A stretch of DNA of 64,000 nt from Crambe crambe (taxonomy: Eukaryota; Porifera; Demospongiae; Poecilosclerida; Crambeidae). Position numbers and translations under genes: made by a program. Positions 25,578 to 54,595 of the stretch are shown piece by piece. The DNA lies in the NCBI GenBank assembly GCA_963924555.1, contig OZ004598.1:434001-498000 (forward strand). Reading direction: 5' to 3'. The notes below the pieces were generated by a model. The model was not told where the DNA came from and did not search any database. It saw only the letters and a program-made list of their open reading frames with translations. The stretch's first letter is position 1. Each line of letters begins with the position of its first letter.

Positions 25578-26626
25578 ATGAAGATGAAGTGTATAATTGT
25601 CACCATAGCCTTCAGTCTCGCTCTGTCCCTGGCCACTGCCAAGCCGCTCAATTTTGGGGAGAGAATTAGGAAAGTCCTGGAAGAGAAGGGCATAGACCCT
25701 GAAAAACTTACTCAACAAGAAGGCATCTTCGCAAAGCAAGAAGTTGGAGATATTTGGACTGACTGTGGTACGTAGATAGCTGGCATAGATGTAGCTATAA
25801 GTGTGCAGATCTGCTTAGTAGCTAGGTCATGCAGAGAAAAGCTATGCCATTATTTTTGTACTCTAGGATCACCTGATGACATAGGCAAGATATCTGAGGT
25901 GACAATTACCCCAGATCCTCCTGAGAAGGGAAAAGATCTCTCTGTTAATGCTGATGTTACACTGAGTAAGACAATTAGCTACATAGCTGGAAGCCTAAAA
26001 TTACATTTAAAATTCCCGGCTGGCTTAAGACAGAAAATAGCATATCTTTTGATTTACTGGCTGTTTTTGCAGGCGAGAAAGTTAATAATGGATCGATTCA
26101 ATTGAAACTTCAGTATTATGTTCTTGGGATCCCTGTTACTGTCATTGATGAGACATTTCTCCTTTGTGGTGTGGAAACGGGATTAACATGTCCACTCAAT
26201 GAAGGAGTTCAAAATGTCAAGTTTGCGCAAGAGGTCCCTTCCAGTGCTCCTGGAGTATGTTGCAACTTTCTGTTTAGCTATGTACTCACAAATTTTTTTT
26301 CAGTATATGATAACTGCTTTGGCTGAAACATAGATAGTTATGCACAGCTCCTATAGCCAGAGTAAACAACACATGTTGTGAGATAAAACTGAATGGCATT
26401 CTTTCTTTGGAAGAATAACTTTCAAGGCCTCAAATATCTATACTTTTCCATAGTGTTAGCACATTTCTGCCTCCGAAGAAAGGGCAACTTCTCTACAAGG
26501 GAGTGTCCTCTATTTTGCACTGTATAATTATTTTCTTTTGTGCAGGGCAAATATACTGGTAATGCCGTGGCAACATCAGATGACAGCAAGCAGATCATTT
26601 GTATCGACTTGGAATTCAACCTCTGA
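25578..26626 (+). CDS. ML-domain lipid-binding protein 4
   Basis: Exons 25578-25767, 25867-25965, 26073-26254, 26546-26626 (phases 1, 1, 0), 183 residues. Signal peptide (MKMKCIIVTIAFSLALSLAT), then a longer charged propeptide-like segment (RIRKVLEEKGIDPEKLTQQ) than in copies 2 and 3 before WTDC. Then ITPDPPEKGKDL, VNNGSIQLKL, FLLCGVETGLTCPLNEG, VPSSAPG and GKYTGNAVATSDDSKQIIC. The frame is open upstream to 25551. A broken copy of its last exon follows at 27534-27596, so this 3' end was duplicated. Confidence 0.9.
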
Positions 26627-27533
26627 TCATCCTTCTTGTGAATATATATAGTGAAAAACAAAATAAAGCAAAACAAAATAATTATAGCTAGTAGTAGTAG
26701 TAGCTAGTAGTTAACATTGTAGTCTGTATAGCCAATACATATACATAGACCCTTACTCATTTTATCCTTTTGATGTTTTATTACTATCATGATGCCTTTT
26801 GTGATGAATAAACACTTTTTTTTCTCCAAAATAAGCCTTACCTTATATTACTTACAGGCCTAGGGCTGTGGGGGGAGAATTTTTTTTGGAGGACCCATGT
26901 TAGCTTCACTGGCAGGACTGTAGCTAAAGGCATGACTTCCTTCATGCACTGTGTGATCACCTGCATAAGTGGAGGTAAAGGAGTGCTTGGCCCCAAATTA
27001 CACTTAACCATATACGGCATGATCAAAGGTGTGATTATTAGTATGTGAGTTATCTAACATGTGACCTTGAAATTATGAGCTGAAAGCACAGTGCAATTAA
27101 TACAGATGTGTCATGTAGCTAAGGAAATAACAGAGATAATGAGTTATCTAATGTGTGACCTTGAAAGTATTACAAGCCTTAATACAGTGCTGCTGTTAGG
27201 CCTAACCACACACTCACACATGTCGATAAATACAGTTAGCACTTCTGTACAGAGAACTATAACAATTTAAAGTGGGGAGGTAGCTAGACTCCATTATGAT
27301 TTTTAGCATGATCATTTCTCCAACCACTACGTAACTATGCCCAAGACATGGTGACAGGAAATCCATTGCTGCCATCATTCTAAAATCTCTTGCTGATTGA
27401 CTATACTATGGAAGAACAACCTCTTTTCCACAGTGTTAGCTCTGAAGAGAGGTCAACCTCTCTACATAATGGTTGTCCCCAGTGTATCTTCTATTTTGGA
27501 GGTTCCACTACATAGCTATTTTCTTTCATGCAG

Positions 27534-27596
27534 GAAAAATATAATGGTACTGTAGCAACATCAAGTGATGGCAAGCAGATCATTTGTGAAAAATAG
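27534..27596 (+). pseudogene. Orphan copy of ML exon 4 (relic)
   Basis: After an acceptor (TTTCATGCAG) the sequence matches exon 4 of ML gene 4 base for base in frame (KYNGTVATSSDGKQIIC) but runs into GAA AAA TAG in place of the last six codons. Its flanks also match: the preceding intron (CCACAGTGTTAGC) and the 3' UTR (TTTTGTGATGAATAAACA). No copies of exons 1-3 are present, so it is a partial tandem duplication, possibly usable as an alternative last exon. Confidence 0.75.
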
Positions 27597-28358
27597 CTCT
27601 GTAGAGTGGCTACTGTAGTCCCTTACTCTACATCCTTTTGGTGTTTTTATTATAGTGTAACTGAATATTTTGTGATGAATAAACATCGTTGTTGTTTTTT
27701 GGTTTTAAATAATGTAATGCACATTTTATTACAATGGTACGTCATGGTAGTCTTTTAGCTATTAGCTAAAGACTACTACATGTGTACTGCTGAAGCCTAG
27801 CTTTGGTAGTTTAAGGGCTTGACTTAATGGCACTCCAAAAGTCACAGAGGTGCCAGTACATAGCTAATACTATCAGAACAGTACTGTAGCCACATTAGTT
27901 AAAATAATTAGCTATAATTATGTGAAGGGTCAGGGATCCTTTGTAGCTAGCTGCACCCCATCAAAAGAATTTACTTTATAAATAATTGACACTATTGCAT
28001 GATAACCCCTAAGGAGTAAAAATCCATGGACAATTAACTATAATTCCCTGGATAATAATATAAAGTTATGGTTGCTGTAGACTCAATACCAGTAAGTAGT
28101 AACTGATATTTTAGCTACATACTGTGTATATAACCACACACATTAGCTTCATCATAATGCATGGCTGGAGGCAGTAAATCCATTACATGTACAGCCATCC
28201 ATGTGTCAGCCTCTTCATGGTTATACTCACCCATGAGCTGCTCTGTGATTACATATTTAATTTTATCAGAGGATGTTATTACTATGAAAAAATGTGTCGT
28301 TTTCCTTTAGGAATAAGAAAACAACAACTCCTGTTCCCAATGTTTTTCCTGATGTTAG

Positions 28359-28547
28359 ATACTGCTGACTACTGCAACAAAATTTCCACCTCAGGAAGGC
28401 AAAAGGACAAGAATAACTCGTGGCAGCCATGCAGTATCAACACTGCCTCAGGTGGCCAAAGCTGCAAAGCAAAGCTCTCTGCCCAGAAATGTCAAGGACC
28501 GGCAGGACTTCTTTGCGCAGCATTTGCCAGTGTGGTGGAAATTATAA
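28359..28547 (+). other. Uncertain coding-like segment
   Basis: Between the ML exon relic and ML gene 5, an acceptor-like TTAG is followed by 62 open codons (ending QDFFAQHLPVWWKL, then TAA) in one frame, while another frame is open for 161 codons from 28187. Neither resembles a family I know. It may be a last exon, a decayed gene or chance. The rest of 26627-29478 shows no supported gene. Confidence 0.2.
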
Positions 28548-28835
28548 TTCTAATGATTTTTTTTGGCATTTTAATTGGAAATAGGAAAGTGCCACGCGCA
28601 TGCTCACTTAGCCAACAAGTGGAAGCAAGCCTACAAAGAAAGCTGACCACAACATTGTCAATGTTTGTTTAAATGGAACAACCCAAAGGGCTAAATAAAG
28701 TGATTACAAGCAATTAAAAATAGAGACCAGTGTCGATGTCTCATTGTTCTCTATTAGCTAATATATTGGGAACATCGATCAAAGGTCAAAGGATCACCCA
28801 GCAAGAAAAAATGAATAAATAAATGAGAAAAAATA

Positions 28836-28976
28836 ATGACTGTACATAAAGATAACATCAAGTTCAGTTTCAATCTAAATTCAAGTGAAGATGATCATCA
28901 TGCTTCTCCAAAATATGCACCACCAGTTGGCCCTCCAGTTCATAGGGCACGGCCAGATTCTAAGTTAGTCTTTTAA
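28836..28976 (+). CDS. Possible small ORF, 46 residues
   Basis: ATG to TAA, with protein-like composition (SEDDHHASPKYAPPVGPP, RARPDSKLVF). No signal peptide or membrane segment. It could be a microprotein gene or the end of a spliced gene. No family recognised. Confidence 0.25.
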   Translation: MTVHKDNIKFSFNLNSSEDDHHASPKYAPPVGPPVHRARPDSKLVF

Positions 28977-29410
28977 AAGACTGGATGCCTCGGCACGTAG
29001 TAAACTTAGTTATCACTGATCTATTTTTGCAGATATATAAATAATACTGAAGACGGCATGCACTGTCATTATCACATCATAGTTATTTTTTGTTTTTTGT
29101 TGTTGTTTTTTTGTTAATGCTTTAAGTGAGCTTTATGGTGGTCATAGCTATAGCTTGGCTCTCTTTCAGTTTTCTCAGCCTACTTGTGACTTTGTAGCTT
29201 CTGTTCTTTTCTTGCAGGCTCTCTTGCTAGATTATCTCGATGGCTTTCATGTTGGTTTTTCTTGCTTACTTTCTGTTGCCTGCTCTTGCAGCTTGGCTCT
29301 CTTTCTACTTCGTCTTAACTCGACTTGGTAGTTTCTGTTATTTAAGGCTGTTAAGACTACTATAAATTGAGGTTTGTACACTCACTGCTCTCCTGCTGTT
29401 TGCTGACAGA

Positions 29411-29422
29411 TTGCGCATGCGT
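29411..29422. promoter_or_regulatory. NRF1-like palindrome upstream of ML gene 5
   Basis: TTGCGCATGCGT, about 68 bases before the ATG at 29479. Confidence 0.5.
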
Positions 29423-29478
29423 ACAATGTCAACGGTAGGATCTAGGAAGTAATGCGCACACCTATTTTCTTCAGAGAC

Positions 29479-31556
29479 ATGAAGTGTGGAATTGGGTTAG
29501 TTTTGTCGTTGGCAGTAGCTTGGTCGGTGCCAAGTATCACTCATGCTGATCATGTTACATGGACTAACTGCGGTAAGCGAGCTTTTTCATATCTTGACCT
29601 TAAAAAAAAAATTCGTTGTCTATAGGGTCCTCCAGTGATATAGGTAAAGTTATGAGTGTATCCTTTTCCCCTGATCCTCCAGAGAAAGGAAAAAATCTCC
29701 TAGTTGTAGTCAATACATCTCTTGGTAAGTCAAATCATGGAAGATGGAGAATCTTCCTGGTGAGAAACTGAGCTTTAGATGCATGTAGACGTCCACATGT
29801 TTTTTTGTTTTTGTTTTTTGTTTTTTTTTGCATGTTAAAGCATGCATAAACTAATTAGCTAACCATGGATCAGCAGCATTTCTTCAGAAAGCATGAAAGA
29901 TCAGAAGCCTCTGAATTAGTAGAGGATTGGTGATGAGAGTCCTAATCTCCTAGACAAGCTAAAGTGTCCCACATACTACATTGAAGATCAAAACCAATCC
30001 TCCTAGTGGTAGTTACCAGTGAACCCTATGTTTCTCCATCAATTAGAGGTTAAAGCAGCTGCTGAGCGGATATTTTCTCTGATGTTACTATTCTCAGCTA
30101 GCTGCATATGAAAAAATTTCTCTAGATACTAGCTTAAAAGATTCATATCAAAAAAACATCCGACGTTTCAGCCTGATGCTCAGGCCTTCCTCAGGGATAT
30201 AATTACAAAACTGAAAAAACACATATGGTGAGACTAAGCTTTATAAGTCACCTCACCATATATGTTTTTTAATTGTATCCCTGAGGAAGGCTGAAATGTT
30301 GGATATGAATTTTTAAGCTAGTATCTTGATATTTTCTCTACTTTCTAGAGAACCAACGTAATGCACTTGAAGATTACTTCTGTAATCATTGACGTAGGAA
30401 CAGGGGTGGCCCTTTACACTATACATCCCCAATAAATTATGATTTTGGGCTAGAAGCTGCAATTATGTCACTATGTAGAGCAAAGTTAGCCTTCTAGTCA
30501 AATGATTATCCAGGGCTGGATTTTACGTAGATAGGTGGGGTTGCAGGACTAGGGACACACACAGCACACACACTTAATGGGGAAAGTTGGAGGGGGATAT
30601 GGTGTGGAGGCTCCGAGAGACATCTTTGAAATGACACGTGCATGGTCACACAGGTGTTGCATGAGTATGATAATTTTTGAATGAGAATCTTCGAGAATAG
30701 AGAGGTTGTCCTCTTCGAAGATATTTTGTTTATACAAAAGTAGCTCAGAATATCAGGTTCTGCTGTATATTTAGACTTAGCAACTTTGTAGTGGACTGAA
30801 TGCTAGCTACCAATAGCTGCCCATTCAGTTTCTTATTACTGTACAATCATAATTATTCAGATGAGGCGATTCAGAGTGGATCTCTTGTGGTTTCCATCAC
30901 ATACCACTTGGCTTATTTCATCCCAGTCCCTGTCATCTCACAGACGTTTCCTTTGTGCAGTGGTCTAACAGGACTACATTGTCCACTGAATGGTCCACAT
31001 GAAGTAGTCAAATTTAACAGAGCGATACCATCATTTGCTCCTGATGTAAGCTACACCAAATGATAATACTTCTATAGCTAAAGACTACCATGACGTACCA
31101 TTGTAATAAAATGTGTAATTAATATATATATTTCCATTAACTACATTAGCTATGAACCTGCTGTATGAGAGCTTTGTATGCCTTTGAGTACAATCATGTA
31201 TAGCTAGCTAATGCAATCATGTATGCACTCGATTGTGTAACCTCTGTACAGTCATGTGACTTCACCGTAAGACATGAATAATTGAGAGTTCCTGGCAGGT
31301 TCTTTAGTAGAACTTTTATTGCCTTCTACATGTAGTCAGTCTCCTCCTGTAGTAATTAACATGCACATCTTGCTAGAGTGGCCATTTCAAACGACTTTTT
31401 AATATTTGTTGCCACCATAATTAATAACAGAACAGTAGGTAAACACTTCTTTTTTTTTTGCAGGGCAAGTACACTGGGGAAGTTGTGGCTACAGGAGAAG
31501 TGGCTGGAAATAAGAAACAGATTGTCTGCCTCAATCTTGCATTCAATCTATCATGA
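29479..31556 (+). CDS. ML-domain lipid-binding protein 5
   Basis: Exons 29479-29572, 29626-29724, 30861-31045, 31464-31556 (phases 1, 1, 0), 156 residues. Signal peptide MKCGIGLVLSLAVAWS, then WTNC; FSPDPPEKGKNL; IQSGSLVVSI; FPLCSGLTGLHCPLNG; IPSFAPD; GKYTGEVVATGEV, IVCLNL. Exon 4 is 12 bases longer than in copies 1, 3 and 4, adding residues in the hairpin before the last Cys. Intron 2 is enlarged by a foldback element (30124-30326). Confidence 0.9.
30124..30326. mobile_element. Foldback MITE in ML gene 5
   Basis: Left arm AGATACTAGCTTAAAAGATT..., right arm the complement ...AATTTTTAAGCTAGTATCT. The arms pair over most of about 90 bases and include CCTTCCTCAGGGATA versus TATCCCTGAGGAAGG. Confidence 0.85.
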
Positions 31557-31726
31557 AACTTATTAAAATTGAAACAACACATTTAATATAGAATATTGGT
31601 ATAGCTACTTGTAACTAGTTCCAGCCAGAACTATTAAACTAAACTTTGCCTCGTATACGCGTAATAATAAAATAAGGCGCGCGCGGCGATGTCTGACGCG
31701 CGCGTCGACGGCCTCGACCTCGTAGA

Positions 31727-31738
31727 TTGCGCATGCGT
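31727..31738. promoter_or_regulatory. NRF1-like palindrome upstream of ML gene 6
   Basis: TTGCGCATGCGT, about 57 bases before the ATG, next to a short CpG-rich patch (31677-31720, GCGCGCGGCGATG and GACGCGCGCGTCGACG). Confidence 0.5.
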
Positions 31739-31783
31739 CACGAAAACTGCAGTACGTACATACAGCTGTACAATCTATGAAAG

Positions 31784-33339
31784 ATGAAGTTTGGGATCAT
31801 AGCCTCCTTAGTGCTGGCACTTACAGCAGCTTGGTCTGAGTCACTCATCATTGAAGAACATGAGGAAAGTGGTGTTTCCACAAAGAAAGATATTGATGAT
31901 AGTTGGACCAACTGTGGTATAATTATCTATTATAATGAATGCAACAGTTAGAACTAACATAGAATATAGCTACCTGGTAAAAGTATTCAACAGTCAGATA
32001 CCATGCAATGGACACATACTATAAAGTAGTTTATACATCAAGAGAATAGCTAGTTTATATTGAATGTTAATTATTGTTTTTCTTCAATTAGGGACTCCCA
32101 GTGATGCAGGCAACATATCAGCTGTGACGATGACCTCAAAGACTATTGAAGTCACTGTAACACTAAGTAAGACAATAGTTTTGTGTGAACAATGCTGACA
32201 GTAGGAAAGTTAAGAACAGCTTCCTTATTCTTGGACCTTTCACACTGAAGAAAGTGCATGAGAAGTGTCAGGTGAAGGACATGTACATGGCATCCAGTAT
32301 GCATGTTGTTCCATTGAGTTTATGTGGCCTCAGGGATGGTGAAGGAATCAGGTGTAGAAGACCATAATGCCAAGAAACATTCTAGTAACAGTAACTATAA
32401 TCATAATGGCAAATTTTTTTCTTTTTGTAGATGAGAAGGTTTATGCTGGGTCCCTTGATGTTGCTTATCACTACCACATGAGCAAGGCCATTGAGGATAG
32501 TTACTATGAAGTGTTTCCTCTCTGTGGTGGTGATCAAACGGGACTGCAATGTCCTCTGGAGCCTCATTTCACAGCTACTGTCTCTTTCCACAAAGATCTG
32601 CCACCCTCTAGTACCCCTAGTGTGAGTCGCAAATAATGGGACATTTTATTTCTGCAAGAGCACGTGCACCATAGACGTCATTGACCTGACCATGACTAAT
32701 GCCTCCCCAATTTCCATGCACCTACAGTAGAACCTCTGAGTAAAGGATGGGATCAGCCACTTTGTACTCGGAGGTTAAAAATGTACTTATGGGAAAGGGG
32801 CCTAAAAGAACGTCTTTTGTTGGGAGGTTGTCCCTTTACAGAGGCTGATCCAGAAATTTATAAGGGGGTCTTCATTGTGAATCTGATGATTGTGATGGTA
32901 CAGCCATGCCATACCACCTTTCAAAGTGTGTGTGTACAATTTGAATAAAAGTTACAGTGCATGGCACTGCCTATATTGAAGGGCATTCCCCTATGGCCAT
33001 AAAATGAGCTCACTCTGTTGACTCTGTAATGAGCAATAAATAGACTAAATCCCTGGACCACTGGACCCTGGACAATCCAGGGAAGTCCTGGACAGTTGAC
33101 AGCTATGCTATAGCCAGTTGCTTGACTGATAACACCCTGCATTCTTTGAGTAGGACAAGAGGGGTCTTTCATTTGAAGTCATGAAGCCTACATACACAAT
33201 AATATTATGTTGTTGCATATTAAATTTTCCCCTTTGCATGCAGGGCAAGTACACAGGGAAAGTTGTAGCAATTGGAGAAGTGGATGGAAAACAAATCAAG
33301 CAAATTATTTGCATGAAGTTTGAATGCAATCTTGTATAG
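31784..33339 (+). CDS. ML-domain lipid-binding protein 6 (divergent)
   Basis: Exons 31784-31916, 32092-32166, 32431-32621, 33244-33339 (phases 1, 1, 0), 164 residues. Signal peptide MKFGIIASLVLALTAAWS; an acidic spacer, then SWTNC; AGSLDVAYHY; FPLCGGDQTGLQCPLEP; GKYTGKVVAIGEV; IICMKF. Exon 2 is 75 bases instead of 99. The missing eight codons are exactly the conserved P-x-PP-x-K/R-G loop, replaced by MTSKTIEVTV. The frame is intact, so the gene is probably functional but altered at this loop. Confidence 0.85.
32727..32845. mobile_element. GGAACCTCC-family element, partial
   Basis: CTACAGTAGAACCTCTGAG, GATCAGCCACTTTGT and CGTCTTTTGTTGGGAGGTTG match 19214-19395 in order. The right end is lost. 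Intron 3 of ML gene 6. Confidence 0.65.
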
Positions 33340-33626
33340 CTAGCTGCTGTAAGAAGGAACGGTAACAGTCATGAAGTTATTATAAAAGCTACTAATACTA
33401 AAATAGAAAAGCTTACAAACATTATATTTTTCTGTTACTACTAAAAATTTACTGAGCTCAAGCTAGTCAGTCACCAATTTGAAACTGAAGACTGCAATGC
33501 TATAATAGTGTATTGGCAGTAGTAGTATAGCAGCATTGGTAACTTTCATTGTTATGATAATAATATGATAAGGACATGCACACAAATAATCTCAGCGAAC
33601 AAATGTTAGACTTTGCAGCTGAATGT

Positions 33627-35509
33627 TTAGATCACCAAATTTAAATCGACACAAAGCAGCTCGCTGTTGTTCTGATCCAGTGCATACTGTTTACCAGTTA
33701 AGCGTCCCTGCATTGTATTAAAGCAAAATGTTGGAGAATGGGCTAAATATGCTCCCAATATTCTTTGAACTCTGACCTTTGGCAAACCAGAGGGGATGGT
33801 GACACTGATGGAGGCAACCTGGACCCCACTCTTCAAGGGGCACATTAGGTTGATATCTGGAGCCACTTGACAGAGGTCTAGTTTCTCAGTTAGGATTGTG
33901 ATTCCATCAATGGTGATGGTAACCTTCAACACACCACCAGTCACATCCTCACCTGTAAAAATAATACACAGTATCCAAAGATTTCCAAAGTGAATATCCA
34001 ATGTGGATACAAGATACAACCTCTCAGTATCCAAAGAGAATACAAGATACAATCTCCCAGTATCCAAAGAGAATACAAGATACAATCTCCCAGTATCCAA
34101 AGAGAATACACAAGATACCAATATCCAAAGAGAATACAAGCAATCTCCCAGTATCCCCTTCATGCAAGTCTTGTGTATCTCTGATACTAGCATCTAAATA
34201 TCATGTGTCTTGTATTCTCTTTGGATACTGGGTGTGCCTGTCTTTGGATACTTGGTGTGTTATCTTTAGATCATAACAGCCACATGTCAGTTATTGTTAT
34301 TAATGAGCCATGCATTTTTGTACAGGTCATGCCTAATTAAACCAAAAGCAGATACCTACTTGTTAAAACAATAGGGTACAAGATATGTACAAGGCATGTG
34401 CAGGCTGTCTCTTCATCCACGGACCACAGCTGGCTGCGCTAATGAGCTGTTTGCCTATAAAATTATGTACAGCATGCAGGATAGAATATAGCAATAGGGT
34501 ACAAGACATGTACAAGGCATGTGCAGGCTGTCTCTTCATCCACGGACCACAGCTGGCTGCGCTAATGAGCTGTTTGCCTATAAAATTATGTACAGCATGC
34601 AGGATAGAATATAGCAATAGGGTACAAGACATGTACAAGGCATGTGCAGGCTGTCTCTTCATCCACAGCTGGCTGCGCTAATGAGCTGTTTGCCTATAAA
34701 ATTATGTACAGCATGCACGCTTACTTGGTATTAAAAAACATTAAAACTTGTAAGCAGTTTAAAAATCAGGTGATTTGATGATCTCACCATATTATGTATA
34801 CTAAGACCACCTATGTCCTAATAGCTACTTCTTCCACTCTCAAGATTTGGGCATACTCTGCCTGCTTACTTAGAGTGAAATTGGCCTTGGCATTGAGAGT
34901 TTGCCCTGAAACGGGAGGGTTCGGTACCAGAGTAACACTTCCAATCTTCATCTTGTCACTTGGCATGCCTAGAGGGTAAAGAAGAATCAATAGATCACCT
35001 AGCTACGATGTACTTGTGAGAAATACATTAGTTACGATGTGCTTGTGATGGACAAACAAAAGGACATAGCTTATAGTTGTTTACGTCTGCATTTTGTTTC
35101 TTTTTTGATGCTGCATATTTACATATGTGGAGCGGGCAGGATGATCTGTGAGACTATGGTATGGTGGAGTGAAATGACTCAGCAATTCAATGTCACATGT
35201 TCTCAGTAGCACTTGGTTACTGCCAACTTAGAAATAATTGGCATCTTGACAAGTCATAACAACATTGTGAACTGAACTACCTCCTGACAATCAAGCTAGC
35301 TAGGTTAGCTAGCAAGATAACTTACTGCAATCAGTCCATACGGGGTCGGCTCCATTACTAGTCTTGGCTTTAGATGCAATCAAGGAAAGCGCTGCAAACT
35401 TTCTAAAGAAACCGAGAGCTTCTAAATCAGTGGCCATCTTAGGTCTGGCCTCGACCCCAAGCGCCACAACTCCCACCAGGAGGACAGTGGCAGCCAGTGT
35501 CAACTTCAT
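33627..35509 (-). CDS. ML-domain lipid-binding protein 7
   Basis: The only minus-strand member. Exons 35326-35509, 34870-34968, 33777-33952, 33627-33707 (phases 1, 1, 0), 179 residues. Signal peptide MKLTLAATVLLVGVVALGVEA; WTDC; LVPNPPVSGQTL; VTGGVLKVTITI; DLCQVAPDINLMCPLKSG; IPSGLPK; GRLTGKQYALDQNN and LLCVDL. Unlike the others, the PP loop lacks the Lys/Arg (PVSG). Introns 2 and 3 carry tandem repeats. Inverted relative to the rest, so this end of the array has been flipped. Confidence 0.9.
33987..34260. repeat. Tandem repeat, AGTATCCAAAGAGAATACA unit
   Basis: Five or more copies of a unit of about 33 bases (CAAGATACAATCTCCCAGTA plus TCCAAAGAGAA), partly inverted near 34210, in ML gene 7 intron. 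Confidence 0.85.
34369..34718. repeat. Three 123-base tandem repeats
   Basis: CAATAGGGTACAAGA recurs at 34369, 34492 and 34615. The copies are nearly identical; the third lacks a few bases near CATCCACAG. Intron of ML gene 7. Confidence 0.95.
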
Positions 35510-35638
35510 CGTGTCGGTTTTATCTTTCTGAATTGGACAGACCTAGTACTGCTGAAGTTAGGAGTTACCTGCAGCCGCACGAGAACTAGATAATAGTAAA
35601 CACGTCCACGCATACAATTGATCTTCTAATCTCTAAGT

Positions 35639-35651
35639 GCGCATGCTCAAA
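35639..35651. promoter_or_regulatory. NRF1-like motif upstream of ML gene 7
   Basis: GTGCGCATGCTCA, about 130 bases upstream of the minus-strand ATG at 35509; weaker and further away than in the other copies. Confidence 0.35.
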
Positions 35652-36125
35652 AAAGATCAATTACAATTATTAATTTCACTTCCGATCTAGTTGGGTACGA
35701 CCTTTGACCCTCATTAGCTGAATCAATTGTAGTTTCAACTATGTGTATTCACATATATTATACCACCTATATAGTCAGAAGTCAGGCTCATTATACTGCT
35801 TTGCCTGGCTGCATGAGTTATGTATAGGACTTGGCTACTGTAGCAGTTGGATCTTCCAAAATAACGGACACACTTGGACCCATCATTTTCAAATTTGTCC
35901 TTTGTAGCCAGAGAGGTTATCCTTTATTTTGTAGCTATAGAGTGTAGAAGGCACATGGTTGTCACTTGACAGTTGGCATTGGCAACCAGTGTTTAGAGAT
36001 TCCCTAAACTTCCCACTTCGAGAACAGAGAGTCTGTAGTTGTCTTAGCTAATTCAGTTAAACTTTATAAGCGAAAAGCTACTGAACTAGAAGATGCCTCT
36101 CACTCTCAGCAGGACAATTGCGGAC

Positions 36126-36280
36126 ATCATCATGTATGTATCTTGAAGTTATCTTCTGAGATGATCAACACATGCTCAGAAAGATCAATACAGTAATCAA
36201 ACCATACACAGTCTTGAAGTTATCTTCTGAGATGATCAGCACATGCTCAGAAAGATCAATACAGTAATCAAACCATACAC
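36126..36280. repeat. 76-base tandem duplication
   Basis: TCTTGAAGTTATCTTCTGAG through CAAACCATACACAGT occurs twice back to back with one or two differences. Lies between ML gene 7 and the Piezo 3' end; 35652-36345 shows no gene. Confidence 0.9.
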
Positions 36281-36345
36281 AGTACAATTTCAAAAAGAAT
36301 TACTATTATAGCTACAAATCAGAATGTGTATATAAAAAACCATAG

Positions 36346-53817
<17,472 letters not shown>

Positions 53818-54231
53818 CTGCATGGAGAGTGGGAGGGAGTGGGGGAGGAGAGGGGAGGGACTATTAATCAGTAAAGTATCTACAAAGGAGAAGGAGATTA
53901 CACATTCTATAGAATTAGTTCTCATAAAAATTACAATTATGAACATTATGATTTTGTTTCATAAGCTAATTTTTATGAGAACTAATTTGATTGAATTTTT
54001 TATCATGTTAGCTGAGAAAAATAAGCAGAGATTACACATATTCACACATAAAAAAGTAGACTGGTAGAGGATAAATGTATCGCACTCTCTCAATTTGAAC
54101 CACCAAGGACATACAACTGGGAAACATGCAAATTATTTTTATGACACTCTTTTTTTAGCTTTTAAGTTAGGTTAGTTTTCTTTCTTTCATTCTTTCTTCC
54201 TTTCCTTTCCTTTCCTTTCCCCTTTACCTCC

Positions 54232-54595
54232 AAAGAGTTCTCAATACAAAATAAAAAATATTCACCCCAAAATGATGCTCTGGTGTCACAACGCTTGACT
54301 AGATGAGCAGCACTGAACTCTGACCAGCTTTGGCTGACGTTGAAGCCAGCAAGAACGCAAGCACATCATACGCATCATTGCGTCCAAATGCTGAGAGTGT
54401 CAACACGACAGCATTCTGAAGTGCTGCCAACGTCAAAATAATGCAAGCCACCCCCAATCGGGTCCCAGCTAGCCACCCAAGTACCAAGAACTGCACACAG
54501 TGCTGAAACTCAATCACATTCATACGCCAACCTCCCGGGAAGTAGCAGCATTCATATACCAAACCTCCCGGGAAGATCAAGCATTCCGACACCAT
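54232..54595 (-). other. Candidate upstream Piezo exon(s)
   Basis: Open minus-strand stretches with a hydrophobic segment (VACIILTLAALQNAVVLTLS), and, in another frame, FWGEYFLFCIENSLE before a GTAAAG donor whose phase fits the exon ending at 53817. They would supply part of the missing Piezo N-terminus, but I cannot align them to the family. The rest of 53818-55724 shows no gene I can support. Confidence 0.25.

Noticed and set aside
28980..29010. tRNA-like GC patch
   Set aside because: No cloverleaf, T-loop or anticodon arm could be drawn. No tRNA or rRNA was seen anywhere in the window.
33990..34276. Overlapping plus-strand ORFs of about 64-91 codons
   Set aside because: Open only because a repeat unit has no stops; they lie in the intron of ML gene 7.
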